This document shows positions 25,102-35,829 of a stretch of DNA of 64,000 nucleotides, one piece after another. The notes under the pieces were generated by a model. That model had not been told where the DNA came from and did no database searches. It saw only the letters and a list, made by a program, of their open reading frames with translations. Every line of letters starts with the position of its first letter. Position 1 is the stretch's first letter. Position numbers and translations under genes: made by a program. This stretch comes from Topomyia yanbarensis (lineage: Eukaryota; Arthropoda; Insecta; Diptera; Culicidae). The stretch spans positions 415,286,044 through 415,350,043 of the forward strand of contig NC_080671.1 in NCBI RefSeq assembly GCF_030247195.1, written 5' to 3'.

Positions 25102-25503
25102 GGGACCCGAAGAATTCCCTTTTGTACCTCTAAAAAGACACATCGGCATTTTCGTGTTTCTGCTTCTACTTGACTTCTCTTGGTAGTGGCTTTTTTCGCC
25201 TTACTGGAAATCCATTCCATAAAAAGAAAAATAGCACCTAATCAGTCGCTCTGCTTGCTAACAGTGCAGTGAATCAAACGGACGTTTCTACCTAAAGTCT
25301 GCTGTCTATGTATACCGTGCTAGTATTATAAACAAGCAAAGCAATCGAATGAAAAAAATTCGTCCCAAGACAATACTTTCATCGGTGCGAAATCGATCAA
25401 ATTTGCAAATGCAGTATAGACTGACGGAAGTCGTCGTTATACAAGCTAACCACACTCGTTACTGATAACGTTTAAAACTTTAGCTATAACGGAAAGCTAC
25501 GCT

Positions 25504-26106
25504 ATGAAAGACAACATGCAATACGTCATTGAGCATGAAAATGTTAGGACCAAGATACCCGTTTATATTGACAATAATAAGATTGAGATGCGTCTGCACG
25601 GTCTACACCTGGGTACTATTAATAAATTTATTACAACCATCATGTCGGAACACGTAGCGGTGGAATCCTTTAAGTTAGAAACCTGGAGAAAATTTAGGTA
25701 TTTCCAACGGTTTTTGTTTCGTGAGAATGCGAGTGACCTATTCCTTTATATCTGAACTTTCAATTCAAAGCAAAAAGCGTGACCAAATCTCAAATCACGC
25801 TGTGCACGTATGAAGGACAGACCCCTGTGTGCTCTACGTTGTTACACCAGAAGACACACTACGAGAAACCATGTACACAAACCTCTAACGAAGCAATATC
25901 AACTGCAAGCATACCCATCACACAGCCCTTCATCAACATCAAGTAAATCACAAACCACCGGAGTTGCAGCTCAGGCACCAACGAATACTGGAACAACAGA
26001 ACGTACGTACAGCGTGAACAATCATTGTGATATGCCTACTAGTTCCCAAACAACTGCCAGCACCACCGATAATAAAAAAATAACCCCACAAGCAACTGAA
26101 ACCAGG
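25504..26106 (+). pseudogene. LINE ORF1 (gag-like) fragment within the hAT element
   Basis: The first 84 codons give KIPVYIDNNKIEMRLHGLHL, HVAVESFKLETWRKF and FQRFLFRE. After a stop at 25755 another frame gives KSVTKSQITLCTYEGQTPVC and LLHQKTHYEKPC. Together these resemble the RNA-binding region and first CCHC knuckle of LINE ORF1 proteins. The rest is low-complexity and T/S/Q-rich. It is broken by stops and frameshifts, and could be an insertion inside the hAT element or captured sequence. Confidence 0.55.
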
Positions 26107-26624
26107 TAATCGTGAAAGTCCATACTACATTAACAGCGAAAATAGCATGAACGAAAACGATAAACCTAGAGAAAGCGGACTAAGTGATCCACAAGCAACA
26201 AGAGGCAATAAAATAAATAGATTTTCAACAAGAAATAAGATCTTTATGCAAAGTAACAAATCGCGTATACAAGATCCGATGGATATACAATAAAATTCGA
26301 TTTCTATTTATTTACACATTGATAATATTAAAACTTCCACGGCTCAGGTAATACATTGAGGAGTGTCGAATAAAATGCGTGTGAAATATCTAATGGACGA
26401 TTAACATGCCTTCACGCCAGGACGCTGAACAGCGACTAACCGCCGAGTCTAGCATCCTACCCCAGTCAAAAAAATTCATCGCGACGGGCATGAATTGAAT
26501 TTTGTTTTCTTTCAAGTTCACGCAGGAATGTCATTTTTTTTTTCAAGCTCGGGCTCAAACTGGTATTATTTACACAAAGCTATCCGCCAGTTTTCATATA
26601 ACAACCGATTAAACGGAGAAATTT

Positions 26625-26825
26625 TTGGTAACAACGCTAGGTTTTGCAGCTCTCAAATCGAGAGATAATGGTTGTCAATGGAGATTGCCAGGCATAGCGC
26701 AGGGAAGCTACTTGGGATCACTGATGTTTCTAATTTACGTCCATGTCGTGTTTTTAGTACTGAAAACTCCTCGCCGGTACTGCACAGACCATCTCAGTAT
26801 TAAACGTTTGCTTATGGTGGTGTAG
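26625..26825 (+). pseudogene. short LINE RT-like fragment (motif B region)
   Basis: LPGIAQGSYLGSLMFLIYVHVV resembles the G-V-P-Q-G-S-x-L-G-P-L-L-F segment of LINE reverse transcriptases, with several changes. It is followed by VFLVLKTP and then unrelated sequence. Only about 30 residues are recognisable, so the family cannot be fixed. Confidence 0.55.
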
Positions 26826-27046
26826 CAAGAACTGCCACTGTGGAATTCCGATGAAAGACTTTCTGGCAGAGCTCTTCCTCCCAGACTCCTATAACTTTTT
26901 TACAGCCCAAGCTCTGCCTGCCATACCCCAGAACTTTTCAACTGCCGAAAACGTGCGGAAAAGGCAATGTCGATTGAGAGGTATCGGAGAGAAGCAGTAA
27001 CCCTTCGACTGTCCTGGTTTTTTACTCGTCTGATATGGTAACCCTA

Positions 27047-27054
27047 CCATGGCG
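27047..27054. repeat. 8-bp target site duplication, right
   Basis: CCATGGCG, identical to 24720-24727. The LINE frame resumes immediately after it. Confidence 0.9.
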
Positions 27055-27121
27055 TAACCCAGCAGAGCTACCACCGTACATCGAACGCTGTCGTCTGCTC
27101 AATATGGAAACCCTAGCAACT
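27055..27121 (+). pseudogene. Jockey-like LINE ORF2 fragment, middle piece
   Basis: NPAELPPYIERCRLLNMETL continues the C-terminal part of the LINE RT directly after the hAT element. It stops at the composite insertion that begins at about 27122. Confidence 0.8.
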
Positions 27122-27258
27122 GTAGACGTAGGACTATACTACTTAATGTAAAATATTTATTTTCTTAGTACTTAGTGTGTGGGAAAAAGCACCCGGACCG
27201 GCGAAGAAAAATTAAATTTTAGACAATATAATCACATCTCATGTATATAACAAGCTTT

Positions 27259-28419
27259 CTACACACTAAGCCAGCCAAAAGTTGTTCAGTAATTTCTTTT
27301 GACGACTTGCACAGTAAAGTGAATTTTTTACTGAGTTGTCAGCAAATTGTTTAATAAATTGCAGTAAAGTTTTCATTTTTTAACGATTTTCAGTAATTTT
27401 GCGAATAATTTGCTGAAACTCGCAATATTTTTAACTGAATTTATCAGCACTTCTGCTCTTTTCGGTACATTAACATTGATCGAGCCGTGGATGCTGCAGA
27501 CGCCGGTATCACAGGCGTTTCTTCCGTCCTTCCAAACGGCACCAGAAACCACTGAAGGAAAAACTCACGCCGGTATCTTGTTGCATGCACCTTGCACCTT
27601 GGTAGCCGAACGCATGGATAACCGTCGATCAGTATAACTGCGGCTAATTGAATGCTAGTTCGTTCACTTAAATCCTTTGCTTGCCCGATTTGGCAACAAA
27701 CTCGCGGTTAATGCAAACTAATTAAAAATCTTCCAGACTAATTGAAACACAGCACATGTTCTGGGAAAGCTTGTGTATTGAAATCTTGCACGTATGATAG
27801 AATGACACAGTGTTTGGATGTGATCGCTTTGGGTGTCTATTTGCTACTACTCTGATCGGTACAGATTGGATTAGTTAGGTAGTTTGGTACATTTTCTTCT
27901 CTCTTTCGCTATCCTTCACTATCTCCCTTATCATACATATAGGGTGAGTTTAGTGGTTGAAATTACGTGTTCGAAATTTAAGTGTTATACTAGGTATTGT
28001 TTTAAAATTTAGTTATAGCAGGTTTAAATTTAGATATATGTTTAGATATTTGATTATGCTAGGTTAGACTTATGATTAGTGTTAACTATTTACAATAAAG
28101 AACAAAATATATATACACATTTTCACACTCATTATCAGCGTACTGATCAAACATTATCCAGTAAAATACTGACTGATTGTTCGGCAAAATTGTACCAACA
28201 TTACCGAACCTCGTCAAAAACTTACAAAACAGGTACAGCAAATCATCTGTCAATTTCAGAGGAAACTGCTGACTGACCAGTGTTTTTTGACGTTTGGATA
28301 GAACGGATTGCGGAGAGTTCGGTAACCGAATTGTTTTACTGAATTGATTACCGAACGGTATGCTGTTCAAAACCCCAGCAAAATTTTACTGCACCCAGTA
28401 ATTCAAATTAAGTGTGTAG
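27259..28419. mobile_element. TIR element with CTACACACT ends, 1161 bp
   Basis: CTACACACTAA on the left and TTAAGTGTGTAG on the right are inverted, and the inner parts share opposed CAGTAAA and TTTTACTG motifs. It has no transposase frame. A target duplication could not be fixed. The centre has a TACATTTTCTTCTCTC stretch and short unconvincing frames. Confidence 0.6.
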
Positions 28420-28659
28420 TTGCTCTCAAACAGATCCTAAAAGTTCAAACACCCATGGATAACCCCAAGTTTGTAGATGTGTTTCGATGCCACAGGATTG
28501 TAAAATGGTTAATATTACGTCATGAAAATTCAATTCTTCCGTTACAATGTTTTTTGCCTGCAAAATGCCCTGTGTGTATGCAAAGGTCATGATTTGTTGG
28601 GATATTAGCATTGATCGGAAAATGCTTTCCAACGCAGCGCATTGCATACATACAGGACA

Positions 28660-28920
28660 TTTTGCAGGTCACCAGTAGCTGTTCATTTTACCACCGCCAC
28701 ATGTTCATTTTACCCACTCGCTATAAACATGTCTCATTTTTGGACATGTTTAGAAATCAAGAATTATGTTTGAAAAAATGTGTTTATGACGAAGTATTTT
28801 TACCAGATATGTACAAAACATGTCTAACAAGAAACATAAGATGATTGTAATATCTCATTCACTTATTAGTTAGAAAATAATGACTTTGCACGTGTTCATT
28901 TTACCGCCAGTTCCCCTACC
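28660..28920. repeat. GTTCATTTTACC repeat (MITE-like)
   Basis: GTTCATTTTACC occurs at about 28680, 28702 and 28894, and the last is followed by GCCAGTTCCCCTACC, which looks like an element end. The interior has opposed ACATGTCTCATTTTTGGACATGT. No coding sequence is seen. Confidence 0.5.
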
Positions 28921-29399
28921 TACCAGCGCACAATGCAAAATGAGTCAACGCTGATGATAATGATGGGTAGAGCGAAAGAGACAACTAGTACCACCACGAC
29001 ACTATTAGCGCATTTCACCAAAATTCCACGCGGCCTTTCCCGATTGAAAGGAACGGCCGCGCTTAGCCCATCTGTCATAATATCGTGATTTTGCATAGCG
29101 AAGGGCTGAATGATAACACATTTTGTTCCAAAAAAACAGCCCTGCGTTATGCAACACTTTGTGCAGGTTGATTATACCAGTTGCAAGTGGGGCCAAGTTC
29201 ACCAAGTTACGTAAAATTCCTTTTAAATTACCGAATTGATAAAATTGCTTAGATGAGCTAAACTAATTAATCAAATCCTGTTTAAAAAACTGTCCTTGCG
29301 TTTAAACCAAAATGGGAAGCTTATTACTACCACTACATTACTTAATTTCAAGCGCAAATAGCAAATACATGTGCTAGTTAAACCAAAAATTTACTGGCA

Positions 29400-29640
29400 A
29401 CATTACAGCGGCATTTAGGAAGCAGTTGGAGCGGTCGCCTGTTGGACGACACAGGGTAGCGTCCCTCCACAGCCAGTGTAACGGACTTCTAGCTCAGCTA
29501 CACTGGCTGTAAAAAACAGCGCAGTGATCTGCTTCGCCAGCCGTTCAACAGGGAACTGAGCGTGTCTGGCCAAGTCCGTTCTTTAAATAGTCCATGATGA
29601 CGTCATTCATAGAAGCGTTGCGTGCTAGGTACACCAATCC
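29400..29640. other. GC-richer segment with a 12-bp stem
   Basis: ACAGCCAGTGTA (29469-29480) and TACACTGGCTGT (29499-29510) form a perfect stem with an 18-base loop. The surrounding 240 bp are GC-richer than the neighbourhood. It does not fold as a tRNA and its family is unknown. Confidence 0.45.
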
Positions 29641-29933
29641 GTCGTGCAGGGCTTGGGAAGCGCTATCTTCTGTGTTTTAATGCGCGATATTTTGACAAGG
29701 TTGTATATTATTTAATTTTTTAATGCTATGATATCAAAAATCTTTGGGTTTATCTATTGGAATCTATTCTTAGAAGTATTTCGGGGCGATTTGCGCAAAA
29801 AATTTGAAAATTTATCGTGAGATACCTAAATTATATGCGTTTAAAATTGGACCACTTTTCGTTACATACCATTTTTGTAGAATTTGCAGAGTGCACCCCC
29901 ATATCGAAAACAAAGACGTAGTCCTACGTCAAA

Positions 29934-30178
29934 AGGCGGAACACATTTAGAGCAGTATTTGTTGGGAAGATATTAACTGGTCAAATAGATGCTCCAGATA
30001 TTCTCTCACAAATAAATACCAATGTGCCCCCTAGAAATCTCAGATCGCATAACTTCTTAAGACTGGAATTTCAGCGCACAGAGTACGGTCAGAACGAACC
30101 CATTAGGGCGATGTGTAATGTTTTTAATAGTGTTTATGACCATTTTGACTTTTCTGTATCTTGTGATGCTTTTGGTTG
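29934..30178 (+). pseudogene. Jockey-like LINE ORF2 C-terminus
   Basis: RRNTFRAVFVGKILTGQIDA, then PPRNLRSHNFLRLEF and the stop near 30178 after SVSCDAFG. This is the usual C-terminal tail of the same LINE as at 24200-24727 and 27055-27121. It has remained open over 80 codons, which suggests the LINE was relatively intact when the two insertions occurred. Confidence 0.8.
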
Positions 30179-30433
30179 ACTTAGATTTTAAGATTCCATT
30201 TTTGTAATATTTGTAATTTTTGTTCTTGCAATACTGTGTACTATGTGATTATGTTTAATTGTAGTGTACAATCATTGTAATCAACTGTGAAAAATTTGAA
30301 AAGATGATGGGTTTTTACGCCCATTTGAGGATTGCTTCTGAAGTATATCCTGAAATGGGCTTTACCCATTCTAGAAACATTTCATGTAGACCAACACAGT
30401 TCAGATGAAAAATAAGAATAAATAAATAAATAA
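30179..30433 (+). repeat. LINE 3' UTR and AATA-repeat tail
   Basis: The 3' UTR contains opposed GATGGGTTTTTACGCCCATTT and AAATGGGCTTTACCCATT motifs that could form a 3' stem-loop. It ends with AAATAAGAATAAATAAATAA, the tail of the LINE. Confidence 0.7.
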
Positions 30434-30837
30434 AACGAATCAAATCCATAGAATGAATAATTTAGCCACAAAAGGTAACCTGAATAGTGGTTGCAGTGGC
30501 AAAGTTTCCCCTAACAAAAAAAATAGAAGGAATAAACTGAGTTAATGTGGACAAAGAATGAAATTAAAGTAAAAAATTTAAATAAATTTAATATTTTTAC
30601 CAACCCTAGTGAGAAATTTTGGTTTTTACCAATTTTTCCTCCTTAGGGTGAAATATAGCATAATTTAAATAAAGTAAATTAATAAAACGAATCATCCGGC
30701 GAATTTTTGAGAGAGTTCTGATATGTTTGGTAAAATCCCAATATTTAGGAAATCGCTAATTAATATACAATGCACTTTCTAGTATTTCCATTCCTTTCTG
30801 TTTCTACTTTTCGTTTTTGTACCTCTTTTCTTGACAG
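30434..30837. other. no recognised gene
   Basis: AT-rich DNA with opposed ACCAACCCTAGTGAG and TCCTCCTTAGGGTGAA motifs around 30600-30650, perhaps a tiny decayed element. Confidence 0.35.
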
Positions 30838-31698
30838 CGCACAGTGGCTGGAGGCTGGCCAAAACCTCAAAAATTTATTTTTGAAATATTGATATTTTAT
30901 ATTTTTTCTAAATTTCTCATGTATTGAATGATGTATATTCAAAATTTTATGATAATTGGATAAGAACACGACATGAGTTTAAACGTAACAAAGTCTGGAC
31001 TTTTTAATGAATTTCATTTCCGAATCCACAATTGCTCTGTTCACTTCAAATACATGTTACTCTTTTGATTTTGGTCCGATTTTAGCACAACTAGTTTCAT
31101 TATGTAGAGGAACGAAAGAACTTGGTTATTGAATAAAACACATTTGAAAAATTTGCTTAGAACTATGACTTTTTAGTTTAAATAAGTTTGAAGTGGTCAG
31201 ATCAAAAATACTTTTTTTACTAATGTATTCTGTACAAATTTCGGAATCATTTCGGAACGGTCAGATAGTACACATTCTATGGCAAATAACCTCTACTTTT
31301 CGAATATCATGGTCTCGTTCTGCGCCTAGGTGCGCAAAGAGGTTTATGGAGATTTTGAAGCTTAGTTGCTGATATGGAGCCGCATGGTGTTTTGTGTAAA
31401 ATATTTAGACAATCTACAGTAAACACACGTTATACAATGGATTTAAAGTAGTGTTCTTAATTTTTTATGATATTGCTGACATTGGTGAACAGTGACGGAA
31501 AATCTATCATGAAAACGGGATCATAGTTATAAGAAAGGTTCAATAACACTCTATGGAAAAATGCATTTAATATTTTGCAACTTTTGACATCAAAAATGAG
31601 CTCAGCACCTCAAAATTAGCTTAAATTGTGATTTTCAGCCAAATTAGGTAACATTTGAGGTTTTGTCCGACTTTTGTTTGAAGACCCGCCACTGTGCG
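30838..31698. mobile_element. MITE with CGCACAGTGGC ends, 861 bp
   Basis: CGCACAGTGGC on the left and CCACTGTGCG on the right are inverted. Further in, CAAAACCTCAAA is opposed by TTTGAGGTTTTG. There is no open frame of note. Dispersed copies of the CACAGTGGCGGGTCTTC type are familiar from mosquito sequence (recalled, not searched). Confidence 0.75.
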
Positions 31699-31859
31699 GC
31701 GTCGTTCAAGATTATCTGGTGTTACTACTTTATTGATAAACAATAATTAGTTATCAGGAAATTAGAACGTTTAATTTGTGTTGGAATTCAAAGCTGTCTT
31801 TTTGTTACAGATTTCACAAAAGAAGATTTTTGAGCAGAATAGAATTTTCAGCTCCAATA

Positions 31860-32720
31860 TTTTAACGCGTAATAGGAAATAGTAAACTGAGATAAGGTCA
31901 CATGTCCTTCCAAGTCCCTTAAAAAAGAGCGACAGAGAGAGAGAATACTATTCATAAATGTGACAGTTAAATATTTCCAAGTATTCATTTGCATTTAATT
32001 AAATAGGAAATAGTGTTAGACACTTAAGCTATGTTGGCGATTATGTTTTTGTCGATAGCTTCTAACTCCTGTCGATTACGATGCAGTCTCGTTCTAGTCC
32101 CCCTCATCGGTTGCAAAATGTTTCATACAGAATTCTCGTTTCGGAGATATGGATTAATGAGTACTATTCAAGCGAGTACCATGAAATTACTTTACTACTA
32201 ATTGTACCTGCTATTTTTGGATGTTTGAACGACATTTAATTAGCAAGAGACTGGAAGGTGTGAAATATTTTTCAATATTAAGAACCATAATACTCAAGGG
32301 AGAGCAAGGAGTTTAGGGAGAAAGTTTAGAAAAGCACTCTTAGCTTGCTCATATGACCCTAATCCACGCTTTTCTAAACTTTCTTCCTTCAACTCATTGC
32401 TCCCCCTCGAGTGCTATGGCTCTTAATATTTAAAAATATTTCACCTCTTCCAGTCCCTTGCTAATTAAATGTTAAAACATAAAAAATGAAAATTGACTCA
32501 CTCTTAGTCGTTAATAAAAAGGGAAAAAAGTACCTGCTATTGAAACTTCAATTGAAACGTTCTCAGCATAGAGCAAATGGGGACAACTAAAACTTTCGCT
32601 ATAAATTAGAAGAATCATTATACTTGCATCCCCCATCGAAAGTTCAGCGAGTCTTTGGAAATCTTTTTTACCGGATCATATTTCGCGGTATTTTCGAACT
32701 TTGATGCGTTATTTTTCATA
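31860..32720 (+). repeat. dispersed repeat, inverted partner of 20290-20740
   Basis: See the partner copy for the matching landmarks. This copy is interrupted by a hairpin MITE at 32234-32470, which accounts for its greater length. Confidence 0.6.
32234..32470. mobile_element. hairpin MITE, 237 bp
   Basis: ATTTAATTAGCAAG at the left end is the reverse complement of the right end CTTGCTAATTAAAT. The two halves stay complementary nearly to the centre (AAATATTT..., AAGAGCCATAGCACTC-like, TTTAGAAAAGC with GCTTTTCTAAA). The whole element can fold into one hairpin. It is nested in the dispersed repeat at 31860-32720. Confidence 0.8.
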
Positions 32721-33410
32721 GAAGTTCACACCAACACAAAGAATAAGCATTTCTAATAATATCATCACAGAAAAGAAAATCTTGGTTTCGAAATGACACA
32801 TTTGAACATGTTTCGTTCAAAATTCAATAAGTGATGCGTAAAATTTAAAAAGGGGGGGGGGGGGGGATGTTTGTTATCAAAATTTTCATCTTCAAACATT
32901 CATATTATCTAGTAAAAGTCGATTATTGTTCTGAGATACCCCAGGATTACACTCAGTATAAATTGGAGTTGATGTAGATTTCAATTTTTGGCACATGTTT
33001 TCCCATAGTGCAACGTTTCGAATGGAAATCCCTACATATTCAAGAGAAAGCAAAATTTGAACATTAATTAGTTATAGTTTTCTCTTAATACATTCCGAAA
33101 ATGTTGGCAAGAGTACAAATATTTTCTTTGCCGAGAAAGATGTACACTACCGGTCAAAAGATTAAGTTCACTTGTTTTTTTTTTAATTTTTCATGATTGA
33201 GTCAGTTTCTCAGTAAACTTTGTCGTGCGTCTTGACTATGTCCTGTTTCTACACGCTACTGGTCAGAGTATAGGAGGGGGTTTGACGCCTTTGGGAGACG
33301 CATAGATTATAAACAAACTTATTATGACAGGTTGTATTCTTTCGATGAGTCGTGTACATAATACGCATAACATCTTAGTGCTGCGAGAGCTCACTCCCAA
33401 AATTAATTTC
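32721..33410. other. no recognised gene; G-run
   Basis: A poly-G tract of about 14 bases lies near 32852. TACACTACCGGTCAAAAG near 33147 resembles the start of a Tc1/mariner-type inverted repeat, and CTTTTGATCGGTAGTGTA occurs in the opposite direction at 35884-35901. The two may be the ends of one old element of about 2.75 kb. Confidence 0.45.
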
Positions 33411-34600
33411 CATTTTTGCCTTTCTCAATAGAAAGGTATTGCAATTGCTCTGAAAACCGACTTTTTAACGGAGGCCCGGAGGGCCGAGTGACATATACCA
33501 TTCGATTCAGTTCGTCGAGTTCAGCAAATGTCTGTGTGTATGTATGTGTGCATGTATGTATGTGTGTGTATGTGCGTATGTGTGTGTGTATGTGACCAAA
33601 AATGTCACTCATTTTTCTCAGAGATGGCTGAACCGATTTTGACAAACTTAGTCTCAAATGAAAGGTGCAACGTTCCCATAGGCTGCTATTGAATTTCTAA
33701 TGGATCCGACTTCCGGTTCCGGAATTACAGGGTGATGAGTACGAACACGCAGAAAATGTCGATTTTAATAAATTCTGCAATGAATGTATAAAGGTGAAAA
33801 TTTTTCCAAAATATGACCACAACTGCTTCGATTTGTAGTATTAGGTCACTAACATCCATTCAAAGTCTATTTGACCACATTGGCCACCATCATCGGTTCC
33901 GGAAGCCCCGGCGGAAGTATCCAAATTCAGAATAACAGTCAAATCGGTTTCTCGGAGATGGCTAGACCGATTCAACTAAACAAATGAAAGGTATTGCGTC
34001 CCCGTAAATGGCTATTTAATTTCATCCCGATCCGACTTCCGGTTCCGGAGTTACAGGCTGTGGCGTGCGATCACATAGCAAATTGTGATTCAAACCGATA
34101 TTCCGATGAAAGCAAAAAAGGTAAAAATTTCGCTAAAATGTCTCTCAAACAACTTAAATTTGCTGTTCTAGGTCACCAACGGCCAAAATTTCGTTCACTA
34201 CCTTGACCACCATAGACGGTTCCGGAAGTGCCCGGGAAAAGCGGCCATCTTTCAAAATTTACGAACTCACATCAGTTTCCCGGAAATGGTTGGGCCGATT
34301 TTCACAAACTTAGTCCCAAATGATAACTATAATATCCCCACAGATGTCTATAAAATTTCGTACGGATCGCTTATATGGGTCCGGAAATATAGACTAAATC
34401 ATCCGGTCACATATGAAATTCCCATATAAGTCGGAAATCTATTTTTTTTTTTTCAAAGGGGGGACCCCATGAAATTTCAGAAATCGAATTCGCATTTTTG
34501 ATGCCAAACATCTTTAAAATGCATGAAACGTCGAGATTTTATGTTATCTCGAAAAAAATTTTTTTTATAAAAATCGACTTTTTGGGACTTTTCGCACCTT
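33411..34600 (+). repeat. GGCCCGGAGGGCCGAG family, copy B
   Basis: It starts TTTGCCTTTCTCAATAGAAAGG, followed by GGCCCGGAGGGCCGAG, a GT-rich tract and TCAGAGATGGCTGAACCGAT. GACTTCCGGTTCCGGA is repeated internally (about 33709 and 34028), as are GGCCACCAT- and GACCACCAT-containing segments, so the copy contains several diverged internal repeats. It is non-coding. Confidence 0.7.
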
Positions 34601-35829
34601 TTTTGCCTTTCTCATATAGAAAGGTTATGCAATCACTCTGAAAAACGTCAACCTAATCCCGGCCCGGAGGGCCGAGTGTCATATCCCATTCGACTCAGTT
34701 CGTCGAGATCGGAAAAAGTCTGTATGTGTGTGTGTGTATGTGTGTGTGTGTATGTATGTGCGTATGTGTCAAATAATGTCACTCATTTTTCTCAGATATG
34801 GCTGGACCGATTTGCCCAAACTTAGTCTCAAATGAAAGGTGCAACCTTCCCATCGGCTGCTATTGAATTTTGGATCGATCGGAATTCTGGTTCCGGAATT
34901 ACGGGTTTCAGAGTGCGGCCACACAGAAATTTCTCATAAAAACTATAGGAAAAATTAAAAATAGAATTTTTATTTTTGATGCTAAATGTATTCAAGGTGC
35001 ATAAAACATCGAGATTTGATGCAAACACGAAAAAAATTTGACGAAGATTCACTTTTTTGGATTTTGCACATTTTTGCCTTTCTCATATAGAAAGGTTATG
35101 CAATCACTCTGAAAAACGTCAACCTAATCCTAATAATTTTTTTTTTTCGACTCGCTTAAGGTTTCTGGATTTTAACAGGGGCGTAGTTGATGGTTTACGG
35201 AGAGGGGTTACACTCCCCCTCTACTGTTCACTCCCCTCCTTTAAAAATCTCCTTAAATCACCCCTCAGACCACCACCTCATACCCCTCCCTTTCAACCCC
35301 ATCATCTTTAAACCACCACTGTATTACAAAGCATACCAATTTAAGCTGGGGAGTTGTTCGTTCATGGGACTTTCGCCCTCCTCACATACCCATCCCCGCA
35401 TGACAAAATGAGTTAGCAAGCAGATAACATTGATCTAATGCTGATTAGGCTAATGGAGTATGATATTTTTTTGTTTCAAGTGTTTCACCATCGACACGTA
35501 GCTCATCAAGTTCGTGGCTGGCATGCCATTGTGTATAAGTGCAAAGTGTACTAAGAATGTAATGGACATTTCCACAATTATGTTGAACATAAAAAGCCTC
35601 CGTGCCATAGTTTAGAGAAATGAGAAAGGCACAATTGCACCGCTAGGTGGATTAAAACAGGCTAGGTGGATTAAATACGCACATACATACACACATACAC
35701 ACACATACAGACTTTTTCCGATCTCGACGAACTAAGTCGAATGGGATATGACACTCGGCCCTCCGGGCCGGGATTAGGTTGACGTTTTTCAGAGTGATTG
35801 CATAACCTTTCTATATGAGAAAGGCAAAA
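34597..35829. mobile_element. GGCCCGGAGG family copies in inverted arrangement
   Basis: The left end TTTTTGCCTTTCTCATATAG with GAAAGGTTATGCAATCACTC is matched at the right end in reverse complement (ATAACCTTTCTATATGAGAA), with about 150 bp of complementarity through the GGCCCGGAGGGCC palindrome and GT/CA tract. A third copy of the left end begins at 35082. The centre (35140-35640) is C-rich in part and has no recognised gene. Confidence 0.65.

Larger units (their letters stand above)
24728..27046. mobile_element. hAT-like element, 2319 bp, non-autonomous
   Basis: The ends are TAGGGTGACCATA and, on the right, TATGGTAACCCTA, a 13-bp inverted repeat with one mismatch. CCATGGCG is duplicated exactly outside both ends. 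GTCCTGG is repeated several times inside the left end and once near the right, resembling subterminal transposase-binding repeats. No hAT transposase was found; the interior holds a 21-bp hairpin and LINE-derived pieces. It sits precisely inside the LINE reading frame, so it is younger than that LINE. Confidence 0.9.
27122..29933. mobile_element. composite insertion with GACGTAGGACTA ends
   Basis: GACGTAGGACTA at 27125-27136 is matched by TAGTCCTACGTC at 29919-29930, and the LINE frame is split exactly at this interval. The interior contains at least one further TIR element (27259-28419) and other repeats, so this is a nest. It has no transposase. The right-end sequence with ACGTAGTCCTACGTC and CCCCCATATCGAAAAC resembles a repeat I recall from mosquito genomes. 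Confidence 0.7.
24200..30433 (+). mobile_element. 5'-truncated Jockey-like LINE, split by two insertions
   Basis: Three pieces read as one LINE 3' half: 24200-24727 (RT from YADD onward), 27055-27121 and 29934-30433 (end of ORF2, 3' UTR, AATAAATAAATAAATAAA tail). The protein reads smoothly across both joins: FALRTLPWR to NPAELPPYIERC, and LLNMETLAT to RRNTFRAVFVG. The intervening 24728-27046 and 27122-29933 are later insertions. The 5' end at 24200 starts within the RT, a common 5' truncation. Confidence 0.85.

Noticed and set aside
29400..29640. tRNA or tRNA-derived SINE
   Set aside because: No A/B box pair or cloverleaf could be made; only a single 12-bp stem is present.
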